Part shown: positions 10,663 to 20,331 of the stretch, piece by piece | Position numbering within the stretch: position 1 is the first letter of the stretch | Layout: each line of letters begins with the position of its first letter | Source: Variovorax sp. V93 | Lineage (GTDB): Bacteria > Pseudomonadota > Gammaproteobacteria > Burkholderiales > Burkholderiaceae_C | Assembly: GCF_041154485.1 (NCBI RefSeq) | Contig: NZ_AP028669.1 | Span: 3,720,001-3,784,000 of the forward strand | Direction: 5' to 3' | Length of the DNA stretch: 64,000 bases | The notes under the pieces: model-generated | Told to the model about the DNA's origin: nothing | Databases searched by the model: none | Seen by the model: only the letters and a program-made list of their open reading frames with translations | Made by a program: the position numbers and the translations under genes

Positions 10663-11504
10663 ATCCCACCGCCCTCATCGCCGAAGACGAACCGCTGCTC
10701 GCCCAGGCCCTCAAGGCCGAACTCGCTGCCGCATGGCCCGGACTGCAGGTGCTCGCCACCACGGGCGACGGCCGCAGCGCCGTACAGGAGGCGCTGCGCC
10801 TGCTGCCACAGGTGCTGTTCTTCGACATCCGCATGCCGGGCCTCGACGGCCTGGGCGCCGCCGCCGAGCTGGCCGAACGCTGGCCTGTGGACGAGGCGCC
10901 CATGCCGCAGCTGGTCTTCGTGACTGCGTACGACGAATATGCCGCCCGCGCCTTCGAAGCCCAGGCCATCGACTACGTGCTCAAGCCCGTGCAGCCCGAG
11001 CGTTTGCGCAAGACCGTGCTGCGGCTTCAGCAGGCGCTGGCTGCGCAGCAGCAGGCAAAGCCAGCGCCCGCCGCCGCCGACGAGGCGCTCGAGCGCACGC
11101 TTGCGCAATGGCGCGAGGTGCTTGCCGCCGCAGCAGGCAACGGCGCGTCGGCGCCGCCCGCCACTTCCACCGCCCTGCTGAAGATGATCGCCGCCAGCGA
11201 CGCCGGCGGCAGCACCGTGCGCATGGTTCCGATCGAAGAGGTGCTGTATTTCGAGGCCGCCGACAAATACATCCGCGTGCTGACCGCCGCGCACGAATAC
11301 CTGATCCGCACGCCGCTCAAGCAGTTGCTGACCCAGCTCGATCCCGAAACCTTCTGGCAGGTGCATCGCGCGGTGGTGGTGCGCAGTTCGGCCATCGAGG
11401 CCGTGCACCGCGACGAGGCCGGCAAGCTGCACCTCGACCTGCGCGGCCGGCCCGAAAAAATCCCTGTCAGCCGGCTCTACGGCCACCTGTTTCGCGCCAT
11501 GTGA
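10659..11504 (+). CDS. LytTR-family response regulator
   Basis: This 281-residue regulator has an N-terminal receiver domain with acidic residues E9 and D10, phospho-acceptor D56 (in LFFDIRMPG) and K109 (DYVLKP), followed by an Ala/Pro-rich linker and a C-terminal LytTR DNA-binding domain from about residue 170. Hallmarks of the latter are EEVLYFEAADKYIRV and QVHRAVVVR. It is the last gene of the coupled run and partners the preceding kinase. A terminator-like hairpin follows directly. LytTR proteins bind direct repeats about 12 bp apart, but no clear pair was found in the gaps near 8.3 kb. Confidence 0.93.
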   Translation: MNPTALIAEDEPLLAQALKAELAAAWPGLQVLATTGDGRSAVQEALRLLPQVLFFDIRMPGLDGLGAAAELAERWPVDEAPMPQLVFVTAYDEYAARAFEAQAIDYVLKPVQPERLRKTVLRLQQALAAQQQAKPAPAAADEALERTLAQWREVLAAAAGNGASAPPATSTALLKMIAASDAGGSTVRMVPIEEVLYFEAADKYIRVLTAAHEYLIRTPLKQLLTQLDPETFWQVHRAVVVRSSAIEAVHRDEAGKLHLDLRGRPEKIPVSRLYGHLFRAM

Positions 11505-11530
11505 AATGGCGGGCACGGCGCGGGCGCATA

Positions 11531-11562
11531 AAAAAAGCCGACCCCGGAAGGTCGGCCTTTCT
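11531..11562. terminator. bidirectional intrinsic terminator
   Basis: A perfect 7-bp stem, gccgacc (11537-11543) and ggtcggc (11550-11556), has an A-run on its left and ctttctt on its right. It sits between the convergent LytTR gene and the Tyr/Pro-rich protein gene, so it can end transcription from both sides. Confidence 0.85.
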
Positions 11563-11595
11563 TATTGGGCGGATGTTTGCCGCCTGCGGAACCGC

Positions 11596-11946
11596 TCAAC
11601 GCCAGTGGCGATGGCCGTGGTAGTAGCCACGCGGACCGTAGTAGCGCGGCGGTCCGTAGTAAGCCGGCGGCGCGTAGTACACCGGGGCCGGACGGTAATA
11701 GACCGGCGGCGGCGGACGGTAGTACACGGGCGGCGGCGGTGCGTAGTACACCGGCGCAGGGGCCGCATAGACCGGGGCCGGGTAGTAGGCCGGAGCGCCC
11801 ACGCCCACGGCAACTCCTGGCAGACCCACGCCGATCGACCAGCTCACGTCGCCACGGGCACTGGCCGAGGTGGCCGCAAACAATGCACCGGCTGCCACGG
11901 CACCCGCGGCGGCCCATTTGAAGAAGGTTGAACGTGTGAGGCTCAT
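11596..11946 (-). CDS. secreted Tyr/Pro-repeat protein
   Basis: This 116-residue protein has a Sec signal peptide ([20 protein letters not shown], cleavage near ASA-RG at residue 30) and a mature part made largely of short PVYYAPPPPVYYRPPP-type repeats, ending in a His/Arg/Tyr-rich tail (GYYHGHRHWR). The ATG follows a clear AAGGAG. Such proteins are common in Burkholderiales and are often labelled virulence factor or PXPV-repeat protein, without experimental support that I know of. The repeats suggest an extended, cell-wall- or metal-interacting surface protein; the terminal histidines could bind metal. The underlying DNA is an imperfect tandem repeat, so length may vary between strains. Confidence 0.8.
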   Translation of the reverse strand: MSLTRSTFFKWAAAGAVAAGALFAATSASARGDVSWSIGVGLPGVAVGVGAPAYYPAPVYAAPAPVYYAPPPPVYYRPPPPVYYRPAPVYYAPPAYYGPPRYYGPRGYYHGHRHWR

Positions 11947-12068
11947 GATGTTGGACTCCTTGTTGGGGCGTTTTCCGCCCATGTGTGTATTGAACGCGCC
12001 AAATGCAAAGCGGTTGCCCGCCGCAATGTGAAGAACGTAGCCAAAGGTAACTGGCAGGGGGTGCGTTC

Positions 12069-12080
12069 TAGAATGCCGCA

Positions 12081-12081
<1 letters not shown>
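12069..12081 (+). promoter_or_regulatory. -10 box giving a possibly leaderless glnS transcript
   Basis: TAGAAT (12069-12074) ends six bases before the glnS ATG, so a normal start of transcription would fall on or next to the A of ATG. No Shine-Dalgarno is present and no convincing -35 hexamer was found. Inference only. Confidence 0.4.
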
Positions 12082-13895
<1,814 letters not shown>

Positions 13896-13912
13896 CCGCC
13901 CTCTGTCTGCAC

Positions 13913-13945
13913 AAAGCCGGCGGCCGCGATGGCGCCGGCTTTTTT
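13913..13945 (+). terminator. Rho-independent terminator after glnS
   Basis: Inverted arms aaagccggcg (13913-13922) and cgccggcttt (13933-13942) form a ten-pair stem with a 10-nt loop, followed by further T residues. It lies just after the glnS stop. The A-rich 5' side also makes it usable for the convergent lipoprotein gene. Confidence 0.88.
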
Positions 13946-13950
13946 GTCAT

Positions 13951-14253
13951 TCATTCGTGCCGTTTGTAGACCACGCCCAGCACCGCGCTGTTTTCATCCG
14001 TCGTGCACAGCGCCGGTCGCCCCTGCGCGCCGATCTTCAGACTGACCGTGTAGACGCCGTCGCGCGGCGTCGTGCCCTTGTCCGCAAGAACGCTCGACGC
14101 CGGCACTCGAAATTCGCGCGCGGCCGCGGCCACGCAGTTCCTGATGCTCGCCTCGGGCGCGCCGCCTACACGGATCGCGGTGCTGTTGCACCCGGCGGCC
14201 ACGGCGGCCGCGCTTACCATCAAGACCCATCGGCCCAGTGCTCGGATGTTCAT
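13951..14253 (-). CDS. small putative lipoprotein, unknown function
   Basis: This 100-residue protein starts MNIRALGRWVLM and has a lipoprotein signal with lipobox AAGC (Cys22). The mature part (about 78 residues) contains two further cysteines (C40 and C83) that could form a disulfide, and a predicted alpha/beta segment with the pattern DGVYTVSLKIG. I do not recognise a named family. The start is chosen because the signal peptide begins exactly there; in-frame upstream sequence overlaps the divergent peptidase gene. It is convergent with glnS and shares the terminator region, and it is divergent from the M23 peptidase with only 64 bp between. Confidence 0.7.
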   Translation of the reverse strand: MNIRALGRWVLMVSAAAVAAGCNSTAIRVGGAPEASIRNCVAAAAREFRVPASSVLADKGTTPRDGVYTVSLKIGAQGRPALCTTDENSAVLGVVYKRHE

Positions 14254-14317
14254 TTCCGGTCCCCTTGTGTTCGCTGCGCCCTTGTTTGTTCGCTTCGCAA
14301 GCCTTGAGTTCAACGCC

Positions 14318-15211
14318 ATGCATCCCTCGCTTCCCGATTCCCGCTCGACCGGCCTCGACCGCCGCTGCGCCCTGCTCGGCACCTTCGGCCTCATGGCATT
14401 GGCCTCGACGCACGCCGGTGCGGCTCCCTCGCCCCGAAAGAAGCCGCCGGAGGTCTGGCCGCATGCATCCCAGGTACCGGGCGGCGTGGCCCGCCTGTCG
14501 CTCGGTCCCGCAGCCCGGCGCCCGAAGGCCTTCTCCGGCGACGTGCCGTTGCTGGTGGTGGGTGATGCCATCGAGTGGACCGCACTGGTGGGCATTCCGC
14601 TCGCGGCCGTGCCGGGCGAGGCGAGCATCGCCGTACGGTACGAGGGCGGCAATGAAAAGCAGATCGCCTACACGGTGAGCCCCAAGCAATACCGCGAGCA
14701 GCGCCTGACGGTGCCGCCGCGCACCGTCGACCTGTCGCCCGAGGACGAGGCACGCTACGAACGCGAACGCGCGCACCTGGCCGCCGTGATGGCCACCTTC
14801 ACCGATCTGCGGCCCGATGCCTCGCTGCAGATGCGCGTCCCCGTGCCGGGCCGCCGTTCCAGTTCGTTCGGCCTGCGCCGCGTGTTCAACGGCCAGTCGC
14901 GCAATCCGCACAGCGGCATGGACATCGCGGCCGGCACCGGCACGCCCGTGCTGGCGCCGCTGCCGGGACGCGTGATCGACACCGGCGACTATTTCTTCAA
15001 CGGCGGCACGGTATGGCTCGACCATGGCGGCGGCCTGCTGACCATGTATTGCCACCTGAGCCGCATCGACACAAAGGTGGGCGATGTGCTGAAGACCGGC
15101 GAGCAGCTGGCGGCCGTGGGCGCCACCGGGCGCGTGACGGGGCCGCATCTGCACTGGTCCGTGATGCTCAATCGGGCGATGGTGGATCCGGCGCTGTTTA
15201 TTTCGACCTGA
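14318..15211 (+). CDS. M23-family zinc metallopeptidase, exported
   Basis: This 297-residue LytM-type peptidase probably cleaves peptidoglycan cross-links in the periplasm. The M23 zinc site is complete: H198 and D202 in NPHSGMD, and H277/H279 in GPHLHW. The N-terminus has a signal with twin arginines (DRRCALLGTFGLMALAS), so export by Tat is possible. A proline-rich and beta-type domain (residues about 45-135, starting ASQVPGGVARL) precedes the catalytic domain, as in other secreted M23 proteins of this order. The ATG at 14318 is preferred over an upstream in-frame ATG at 14246 because the signal peptide begins after it. No strong ribosome-binding site is seen. Confidence 0.9.
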   Translation: MHPSLPDSRSTGLDRRCALLGTFGLMALASTHAGAAPSPRKKPPEVWPHASQVPGGVARLSLGPAARRPKAFSGDVPLLVVGDAIEWTALVGIPLAAVPGEASIAVRYEGGNEKQIAYTVSPKQYREQRLTVPPRTVDLSPEDEARYERERAHLAAVMATFTDLRPDASLQMRVPVPGRRSSSFGLRRVFNGQSRNPHSGMDIAAGTGTPVLAPLPGRVIDTGDYFFNGGTVWLDHGGGLLTMYCHLSRIDTKVGDVLKTGEQLAAVGATGRVTGPHLHWSVMLNRAMVDPALFIST

Positions 15212-15311
15212 TTCTTCGAGCACGAAGCGCAGCACCTTCTGCTGTACTTGCCCTTAACGCCTGCTTGCCTCATAAACTCGCCTGACTCACACGAGGGGCG
15301 GGGTCGAGGCA

Positions 15312-16238
15312 ATGGCTAAACAAACAAGAACCGAGCGACGCCGCGAGCGCGCGAGGCAGGAGCTTGCCGGCAAGGGCTGGACTGCGATCGCCATCGGCGT
15401 CCTAATGCTGATGATCGTTCCTGCCTTCGTGCAAGGCCCCTTCGGGAACATGCTCGGGCCGGCTCTTCGGCCGGTCGGCTGGATGGCGTTGGCCCTTGGA
15501 GCGGTGCTGCTGGGCATTCACTACCTCACCGGCCGTGGCACGACATCCCTGAAGGTGGAACAAGCATCGGCCCTTAAATCGGCTCGACCGTCCGCATCTT
15601 CCGCTTCGAGGCGCGAGCCGGTCTTTGCCCCCGAACCGACCTTGTCTGCGGAGGAGACCGCGCCACGACAGGAGCAGCAATGGAGCGCCGCCGTGCTCTT
15701 CGCCATCGAGTGGCGCCGCTTCGAGGCATTGTGCGAAGCCTTCTACGCCCAGGCCGGATTTACCACCCGAAGCCAATCGCACGGCCCTGACGGCGGTGTC
15801 GATATCTGGCTTCAGTCCAAGCACATCGTTGCGCCGCGCATCGTGCAATGCAAGCATTGGCGCAACACGCAGGTCGCGCTGAAGGACATGCGCGAATTTC
15901 TCGGTGTGATGGCATCGCACAAGCTGCAGAACGGGACGTTCGTCACCAGTTCGACCTTCACCCGGGAAGCGCTGGCGTTTGCCAAAGCCAATGGTATCCA
16001 GGCGCAGGACGGTGCTGCATTGCTCAAATTAATTCACCTTCGTACGCCCGAGCAGCAGGCAGCGCTGCTCGCGGTGGCTTATGAGGGCGAATACTGGCGG
16101 CCAACTTGCGCCAGTTGCGGCACGAAGATGATGGAGCGGCCAGCCAAGGGCAATCGCGGCGCCTTCTGGGGATGCAACAACTATCGGCGCTGCGGAGCCA
16201 AACCTATCTGGAAAGCCAAAACGCCGAATCCGGCCTGA
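15312..16238 (+). CDS. membrane-anchored Mrr-like restriction endonuclease with C-terminal zinc finger
   Basis: This 308-residue protein has two N-terminal transmembrane helices (about residues 23-42 and 54-73), a low-complexity linker, and an Mrr_cat PD-(D/E)xK nuclease domain (about 125-240). Catalytic residues are visible as FEALCEAFY (E138), GPDGGVDIWL (D164) and IVQCKHW (Q179, K181). A four-cysteine zinc finger of topoisomerase type follows (CASC at 266-269, then C288 and C294). The family cleaves DNA, often modified or foreign. Membrane tethering with a zinc ribbon suggests action on DNA entering the cell or a housekeeping role, which is inference. The coding sequence looks less GC-biased than its neighbours. 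Confidence 0.85.
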   Translation: MAKQTRTERRRERARQELAGKGWTAIAIGVLMLMIVPAFVQGPFGNMLGPALRPVGWMALALGAVLLGIHYLTGRGTTSLKVEQASALKSARPSASSASRREPVFAPEPTLSAEETAPRQEQQWSAAVLFAIEWRRFEALCEAFYAQAGFTTRSQSHGPDGGVDIWLQSKHIVAPRIVQCKHWRNTQVALKDMREFLGVMASHKLQNGTFVTSSTFTREALAFAKANGIQAQDGAALLKLIHLRTPEQQAALLAVAYEGEYWRPTCASCGTKMMERPAKGNRGAFWGCNNYRRCGAKPIWKAKTPNPA

Positions 16239-16317
16239 CTCCCACTAATGGGAATGCAGTACTATTAACCCAAAGGAGATTGCCCCGCGCGCTGGTTGTA
16301 CGGAGGCCGCACCATCG

Positions 16318-16875
16318 ATGCGTTTCACCGTTGTTCTTCTTGCCTGCACCATGGCTCTGTCGGGCTGCATGATCGTTCGCAATCCCACGCCGCAGGAGTT
16401 GTCCGCACTCGATGACCCACCATTCGAGGTTCAGTCCAAAGTTGCGCACCTTTTGCCAAAGGCGGAGGCCTGGTATTCAGAGACAGAGATTCAACTTGCG
16501 CCTCTTGGGCGCTCTCTTACAGCGGACGAGGTAAGAACTGCGATTGAACTCGGCGTGACCGAACCGGAAAAAGTTCGGGTGGTCGTGCTTGACGAATTTC
16601 CGATGCCCAAGGACGAGCAACTACTCGCCGAAGCGAAGAAGCATGGTCTGGGCGGTTGGGCCGAAGGTGGCCGCAGTAATGGCCGCGTCATCTTGCTGAA
16701 GCCACGGGTTACGCATTCCCCCGTGGTGCTTCGGCATGAACTGGTTCATCTCGCCCAACAGGATCGGATGGGGCGCACAGCATTCTTGCGCCGCTACCTG
16801 ATAGAACTTGAGATGATGGGCTACGCTAGATCGCCCCTTGAGCTGGAAGCATATGCAAAGCAAGGGGCACGTTAG
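16318..16875 (+). CDS. putative lipoprotein with gluzincin-type HExxH motif
   Basis: This 185-residue protein has a lipoprotein signal peptide with lipobox LSGC (Cys17). The mature part contains RHELVHLAQQD, a canonical HExxH zinc site (H140, E141, H144), and downstream PLELEAYA could supply the third ligand (E175 or E177), as in gluzincin peptidases. I do not recognise a named family. GGAGG lies 11 bases before the ATG. Codon choice (many A/T-ending codons) is clearly softer than in flanking genes, suggesting acquisition by transfer together with the preceding nuclease. The stop overlaps the stop of the convergent amidohydrolase gene by four bases. Confidence 0.75.
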   Translation: MRFTVVLLACTMALSGCMIVRNPTPQELSALDDPPFEVQSKVAHLLPKAEAWYSETEIQLAPLGRSLTADEVRTAIELGVTEPEKVRVVVLDEFPMPKDEQLLAEAKKHGLGGWAEGGRSNGRVILLKPRVTHSPVVLRHELVHLAQQDRMGRTAFLRRYLIELEMMGYARSPLELEAYAKQGAR

Positions 16876-17807
16876 ATCGGCTTCGTCAGGTACACCGCCT
16901 CGCGCCCCACGATCACCCGCTGCGCGGGCATGAAGATCGTGCACTCGTCGCAGGGCGCGCGGATCTCGTCCGGGCCGTTGGTGGCGATCAGCTCGCCCTT
17001 GGCAAAGGTCTCGAAGCCGATCAGCGGGCGCACGAACGCGAAGTTTTCCGACTTGATGACGTGGGTCTGCAGCAGTTCGAAGCGGCGCTGCGGGCCGGGT
17101 GCCGGCACGGCGGGGTCCTTGTCGATGAGGCCGAAGTGCGCCAAAAAGTCGAGCGAGATGGCGGTGGCCAGCTCGGACGCCGAGCGCAGGAAGTGCTGGC
17201 CGCATTCGGCGACCAGCGCCACGCCCTTGCCATCGGGCAGGCCGTGGCGGCCATGCTGGATCAGCGGGGTGCCGGAGCCCAGGCCGTCGGGCATGACCAG
17301 GTGCACCGACGGACGGCCGATGGCCAGCGCCGCTTCGGCATTGCGATCGAACGCGGGATACACCCAGAACGGAATCACCGGCTGGCTGGTGGAGTGGATG
17401 TCCAGGATGTGGTCGGCCGCGCTCACCACCGGGCGCAGCGCGCGGGCGCGGCGCAGCTCCGGGCTGTCCTCGGTGCCGTCGAGCCATTCGGGCGACCAGA
17501 TGCGGTTGAGGTTGTGCACCAGCTGGCGGCTGTCGAAAGGCAGCGCCTGGTCGAAGGATTCGTACGCCTCCACGTTGGCAAAGCTCACGGTGAGCGTGCC
17601 GATCTTCGGGCGCACCTGGGTGTCGAGCAGGTGCGTGGCGGCGGTCATGCCGCAGATTTCATTGCCGTGCGTGAGCGCGTTGATCAGCACGTGCGGGCCC
17701 GGCTTGCCGGACTCGAAGCGGTGCACGTAGTCGATGCCGACGTTGCCCTTGCGGTAGGCGGAGAGGTCGCGCGGGAGGACTTCGAGGGCGGGGGGAGATT
17801 GGGTCAT
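16872..17807 (-). CDS. succinylglutamate desuccinylase / aspartoacylase family zinc amidohydrolase
   Basis: This 311-residue protein belongs to the AstE/AspA branch of the M14 carboxypeptidase fold, which removes an acyl group from an amino acid. The zinc ligands are in THGNEICG (His and Glu) and DIHSTS (His). The C-terminal beta domain typical of the family follows. The ATG at 17807 gives MTQSPPALEVLPRDLS; the in-frame extension upstream is Arg/Cys-rich and unlikely. The arginine-succinyl pathway genes (astA, B, C, D) are not nearby, so calling it astE would be unjustified. The substrate may be another N-acyl amino acid. It is convergent with the HExxH lipoprotein gene. Confidence 0.87.
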   Translation of the reverse strand: MTQSPPALEVLPRDLSAYRKGNVGIDYVHRFESGKPGPHVLINALTHGNEICGMTAATHLLDTQVRPKIGTLTVSFANVEAYESFDQALPFDSRQLVHNLNRIWSPEWLDGTEDSPELRRARALRPVVSAADHILDIHSTSQPVIPFWVYPAFDRNAEAALAIGRPSVHLVMPDGLGSGTPLIQHGRHGLPDGKGVALVAECGQHFLRSASELATAISLDFLAHFGLIDKDPAVPAPGPQRRFELLQTHVIKSENFAFVRPLIGFETFAKGELIATNGPDEIRAPCDECTIFMPAQRVIVGREAVYLTKPI

Positions 17808-17921
17808 GTTGGCGTGGGGTGTGGAACGGAGCGGTCGGGCGAGTTTGCTACAGCGCGCACATTCGTGCTGCTGGCGCGGCAACACCTGCCCGCGCCGTTC
17901 AACCTTCAGCCGGCTGGCTGT

Positions 17922-18890
17922 CTATCGCAGCTGCTGGTAATCCACAGGCACCCAGACATAGCCCTTGCCCTCGGCCCGCACATGGCCCAGCCCCGGGAAC
18001 GGCAGGTGCGCGCTGCCGACCAGGTAGCGCCCCTTGGCCGCATCGGCATAGGCCTTCTTGCGCTCCGCCGCCGCCGGCTTCGAGTCGACGTCGAACGAGA
18101 TGGTGATCTGCGGCTGCGCGAACTGCACGGCGGCCACGTGCACCAGGTCGCCCCACAGCACCAGCTTCTGGCCCTTGGACTCGACCACGTAGATGTTGTG
18201 GCCCGGCGTGTGGCCGTGGGCAGGCACGGCCTTGATGCCGGGCAGCAGGTCGGTGCTGCCCTTCATGCCCTTGAACTTGCCGGCCTCCACATACGGGTTC
18301 AGCGAGGCCATCGCACCCTGGAAGAAGCCCTTCATCTCGGCGGAGGCCTTCTCCAGGTTGCCCTTGTCCAGCCAGAAGTCGGCGTCTTCCTGGCCGGCGT
18401 GGATGGTGGCGTTGGGGAACACCAGCTTGCCGTCCTGCACGAGGCCGCCGACATGGTCGCCGTGCATGTGGGTGATGAGCACGTCGTCGACCTGCTCGGG
18501 CTGGTAGCCCGCAGCCTTGAGGTTGGCCTGCAGGCTGCCGAGCGTGGGGCCGAACAGGCCGCCGGCACCGGTGTCGACCAGCACCAGCTTGCTGCCGGTA
18601 TTGATGAGATAGCCGTTCACCGAGGTGGGCACAGTGTCTTTCTCGAAGCCGCGATCGAGCAGCTTGCCGACCTGTGCCTGCGTGGTGTTGGTGAGCAGCT
18701 TCCTGGGCTCCAGGTCGATGGTGCCGTCGAACAGCGCCGTCACCTCGAAGTCGCCGAGCATCGTGCGGTAGAAGCCCGGCGCCTGGGTCTTGACCTGCGG
18801 GGCGCCGGCGTGGGCTGCAAACGAAAGCATCAGCATGCTGCCGGCCATTGCGGCAATGCCGCGTCGCAGCCAGCGGGTGGATGTTGTCAT
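17922..18890 (-). CDS. exported MBL-fold metallohydrolase
   Basis: This 322-residue protein has a Sec signal peptide (MTTSTRWLRRGIAAMAGSML..., cleavage near AHA-GA) and the metallo-beta-lactamase fold signature THMHGDH (H141, H143, D145, H146), followed by the second ligand set AHGHTPGH and GDLVH. It is close to the periplasmic MBL proteins annotated as quorum-quenching or beta-lactamase-like hydrolases. The substrate cannot be read from the sequence. A strong GAGGAGAAG precedes the ATG. It follows amtB on the same strand, but a 67-bp gap and its own ribosome-binding site mean it may be transcribed independently. Confidence 0.9.
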   Translation of the reverse strand: MTTSTRWLRRGIAAMAGSMLMLSFAAHAGAPQVKTQAPGFYRTMLGDFEVTALFDGTIDLEPRKLLTNTTQAQVGKLLDRGFEKDTVPTSVNGYLINTGSKLVLVDTGAGGLFGPTLGSLQANLKAAGYQPEQVDDVLITHMHGDHVGGLVQDGKLVFPNATIHAGQEDADFWLDKGNLEKASAEMKGFFQGAMASLNPYVEAGKFKGMKGSTDLLPGIKAVPAHGHTPGHNIYVVESKGQKLVLWGDLVHVAAVQFAQPQITISFDVDSKPAAAERKKAYADAAKGRYLVGSAHLPFPGLGHVRAEGKGYVWVPVDYQQLR

Positions 18891-18957
18891 GGGTTCTTCT
18901 CCTCGGGCGGTTGCAAAGGGCGCCGAGAATAGCCCAAGCCGATCTACCGCGCAGCAC

Positions 18958-20160
18958 TCACCAATTGACCTCCCGCTCCGGCGTCGCCGAGATGTGGTGG
19001 ATCGACAGGTCGGCGCCGTCGTATTCCTCTTCCTGCGTGAGGCGCAGCCCCAGCGTGGCCTTGAGCGCGCCGTAGACCGCCGCGCCCGCCAGCGCCGCCC
19101 ATGCCACACCCATCAAGGTGCCGATGAGCTGCGCCCACACGCTCACGCCGCCGATGCCGCCCAGCGCCTGGGTGCCGAAGATGCCCGCCGCGATGCCGCC
19201 CCAGGTGCCGCACAGGCCGTGCAGCGGCCAGACGCCGAGCACGTCGTCGATCTTCCACTTGTTCTGCGTGAGCGTGAACATCACCACGAAGATGGCGCCG
19301 GCCACGCCACCCACCACCAGCGCGCCCAGCGGATGCATCAGGTCGGAACCCGCGCACACGGCCACCAGCCCGGCGAGCGGGCCGTTGTAGACGAAGCCGG
19401 GGTCGTTCTTGCCCAGCGCCAGCGCCACCAGCGTGCCGCCGACCATTGCCATCAGCGAATTGACAGCCACCAGGCCGGAGATCTTGTCGATGCTCTGCGC
19501 GCTCATCACGTTGAAGCCGAACCAGCCCACGCACAGCACCCAGGCGCCCAGCGCCAGAAAGGGAATGTTCGAGGGCGGATGCGCGCTCAGCGAGCCGTCG
19601 CCGCGGTAGCGGTTGCGGCGCGCGCCCAGCAGCAGCACGGCCGGCAGCGCGAGCCAGCCGCCCACCGCGTGCACCACGACCGAACCGGCAAAGTCATGGA
19701 ACTCGCTGCCCGTGGCCGAGGCGATCCAGGCCTGGATGCCGAAGGCCTTGTTCCAGGCAATGCCCTCGTACAGCGGATAGACAAAACCGACAATGACCGC
19801 CGTAGCGATCAATTGCGGCCAGAACTTGGCGCGTTCGGCGATGCCGCCCGAAATGATCGCCGGAATCGCCGCCGCAAAGGTGAGCAGGAAGAAGAACTTC
19901 ACGAGCTCGTAGCCGCTCCTGGCCGCAAGCTCGGTGGCCCCCACGAAGAAGTGGGTGCCATAGGCCACGCCATAGCCCACGAGAAAGTACACGATGGTCG
20001 AGACCGAGAAGTCGACCAGGATCTTGACCAGCGCATTGACTTGGTTCTTCTTGCGCACGGTGCCCAGTTCCAGGAAGGCGAAACCGGCATGCATGGCCAG
20101 CACCATGATCGCGCCGAGAAGGATGAACAGCGCGTCTGCGCCCTGTTTGAGTGCGTCCAT
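18958..20160 (-). CDS. amtB: ammonium transporter
   Basis: This 400-residue protein is an Amt/Rh channel that conducts ammonium across the inner membrane. The pore twin-histidines are present (H164 in VVVHAVGGW and H314 in WPLHGLCGTWGG), together with the conserved DFAGS and GWFGFN segments; eleven membrane helices are expected. No cleavable signal peptide is seen, as in many betaproteobacterial Amt proteins. A sigma-54 promoter match lies about 75 bp upstream, fitting nitrogen control by NtrC. No glnK is adjacent, unlike the common glnK-amtB pair. Confidence 0.95.
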   Translation of the reverse strand: MDALKQGADALFILLGAIMVLAMHAGFAFLELGTVRKKNQVNALVKILVDFSVSTIVYFLVGYGVAYGTHFFVGATELAARSGYELVKFFFLLTFAAAIPAIISGGIAERAKFWPQLIATAVIVGFVYPLYEGIAWNKAFGIQAWIASATGSEFHDFAGSVVVHAVGGWLALPAVLLLGARRNRYRGDGSLSAHPPSNIPFLALGAWVLCVGWFGFNVMSAQSIDKISGLVAVNSLMAMVGGTLVALALGKNDPGFVYNGPLAGLVAVCAGSDLMHPLGALVVGGVAGAIFVVMFTLTQNKWKIDDVLGVWPLHGLCGTWGGIAAGIFGTQALGGIGGVSVWAQLIGTLMGVAWAALAGAAVYGALKATLGLRLTQEEEYDGADLSIHHISATPEREVNW

Positions 20161-20231
20161 TGGAGCTTCTTGCAGTTTTTGGTTTTGAATTGGTGCATGC
20201 ACCCGAATTGCTCGGGCCAGCGCCGCAAGAA

Positions 20232-20247
20232 AGCAAAAATGGTGCCT
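20232..20247 (-). promoter_or_regulatory. sigma-54 promoter of amtB
   Basis: Read on the minus strand, aGGCACcatttTTGCt matches the RpoN consensus TGGCACG-N4-TTGC with the invariant GG and GC dinucleotides at the correct spacing. Transcription would start near 20222, leaving a leader of about 60 nt before the amtB ATG. A perfect palindrome ggtgcatgcacc (20192-20203) lies in that leader and a GGTGC half-site lies upstream near 20262; these resemble NtrC half-sites. Confidence 0.65.
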
Positions 20248-20331
20248 AAAAGCTCATTAGTGGTGCGTCACAGGTGGAAATGGGCGTTCCCAGTGCAGCG
20301 TTCGCACCGGAACAGGACGGATCGGCCCCAA

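Noticed and set aside
12001..12080. A possible -35 box for glnS
   Set aside because: No sequence close to TTGACA lies 16-18 bases before TAGAAT, so only the -10 is reported.
16318..16875. Assignment of the HExxH lipoprotein to a known protease family
   Set aside because: Only the zinc motif and a likely third ligand are visible. No wider family signature was recognised, so it is left as putative.
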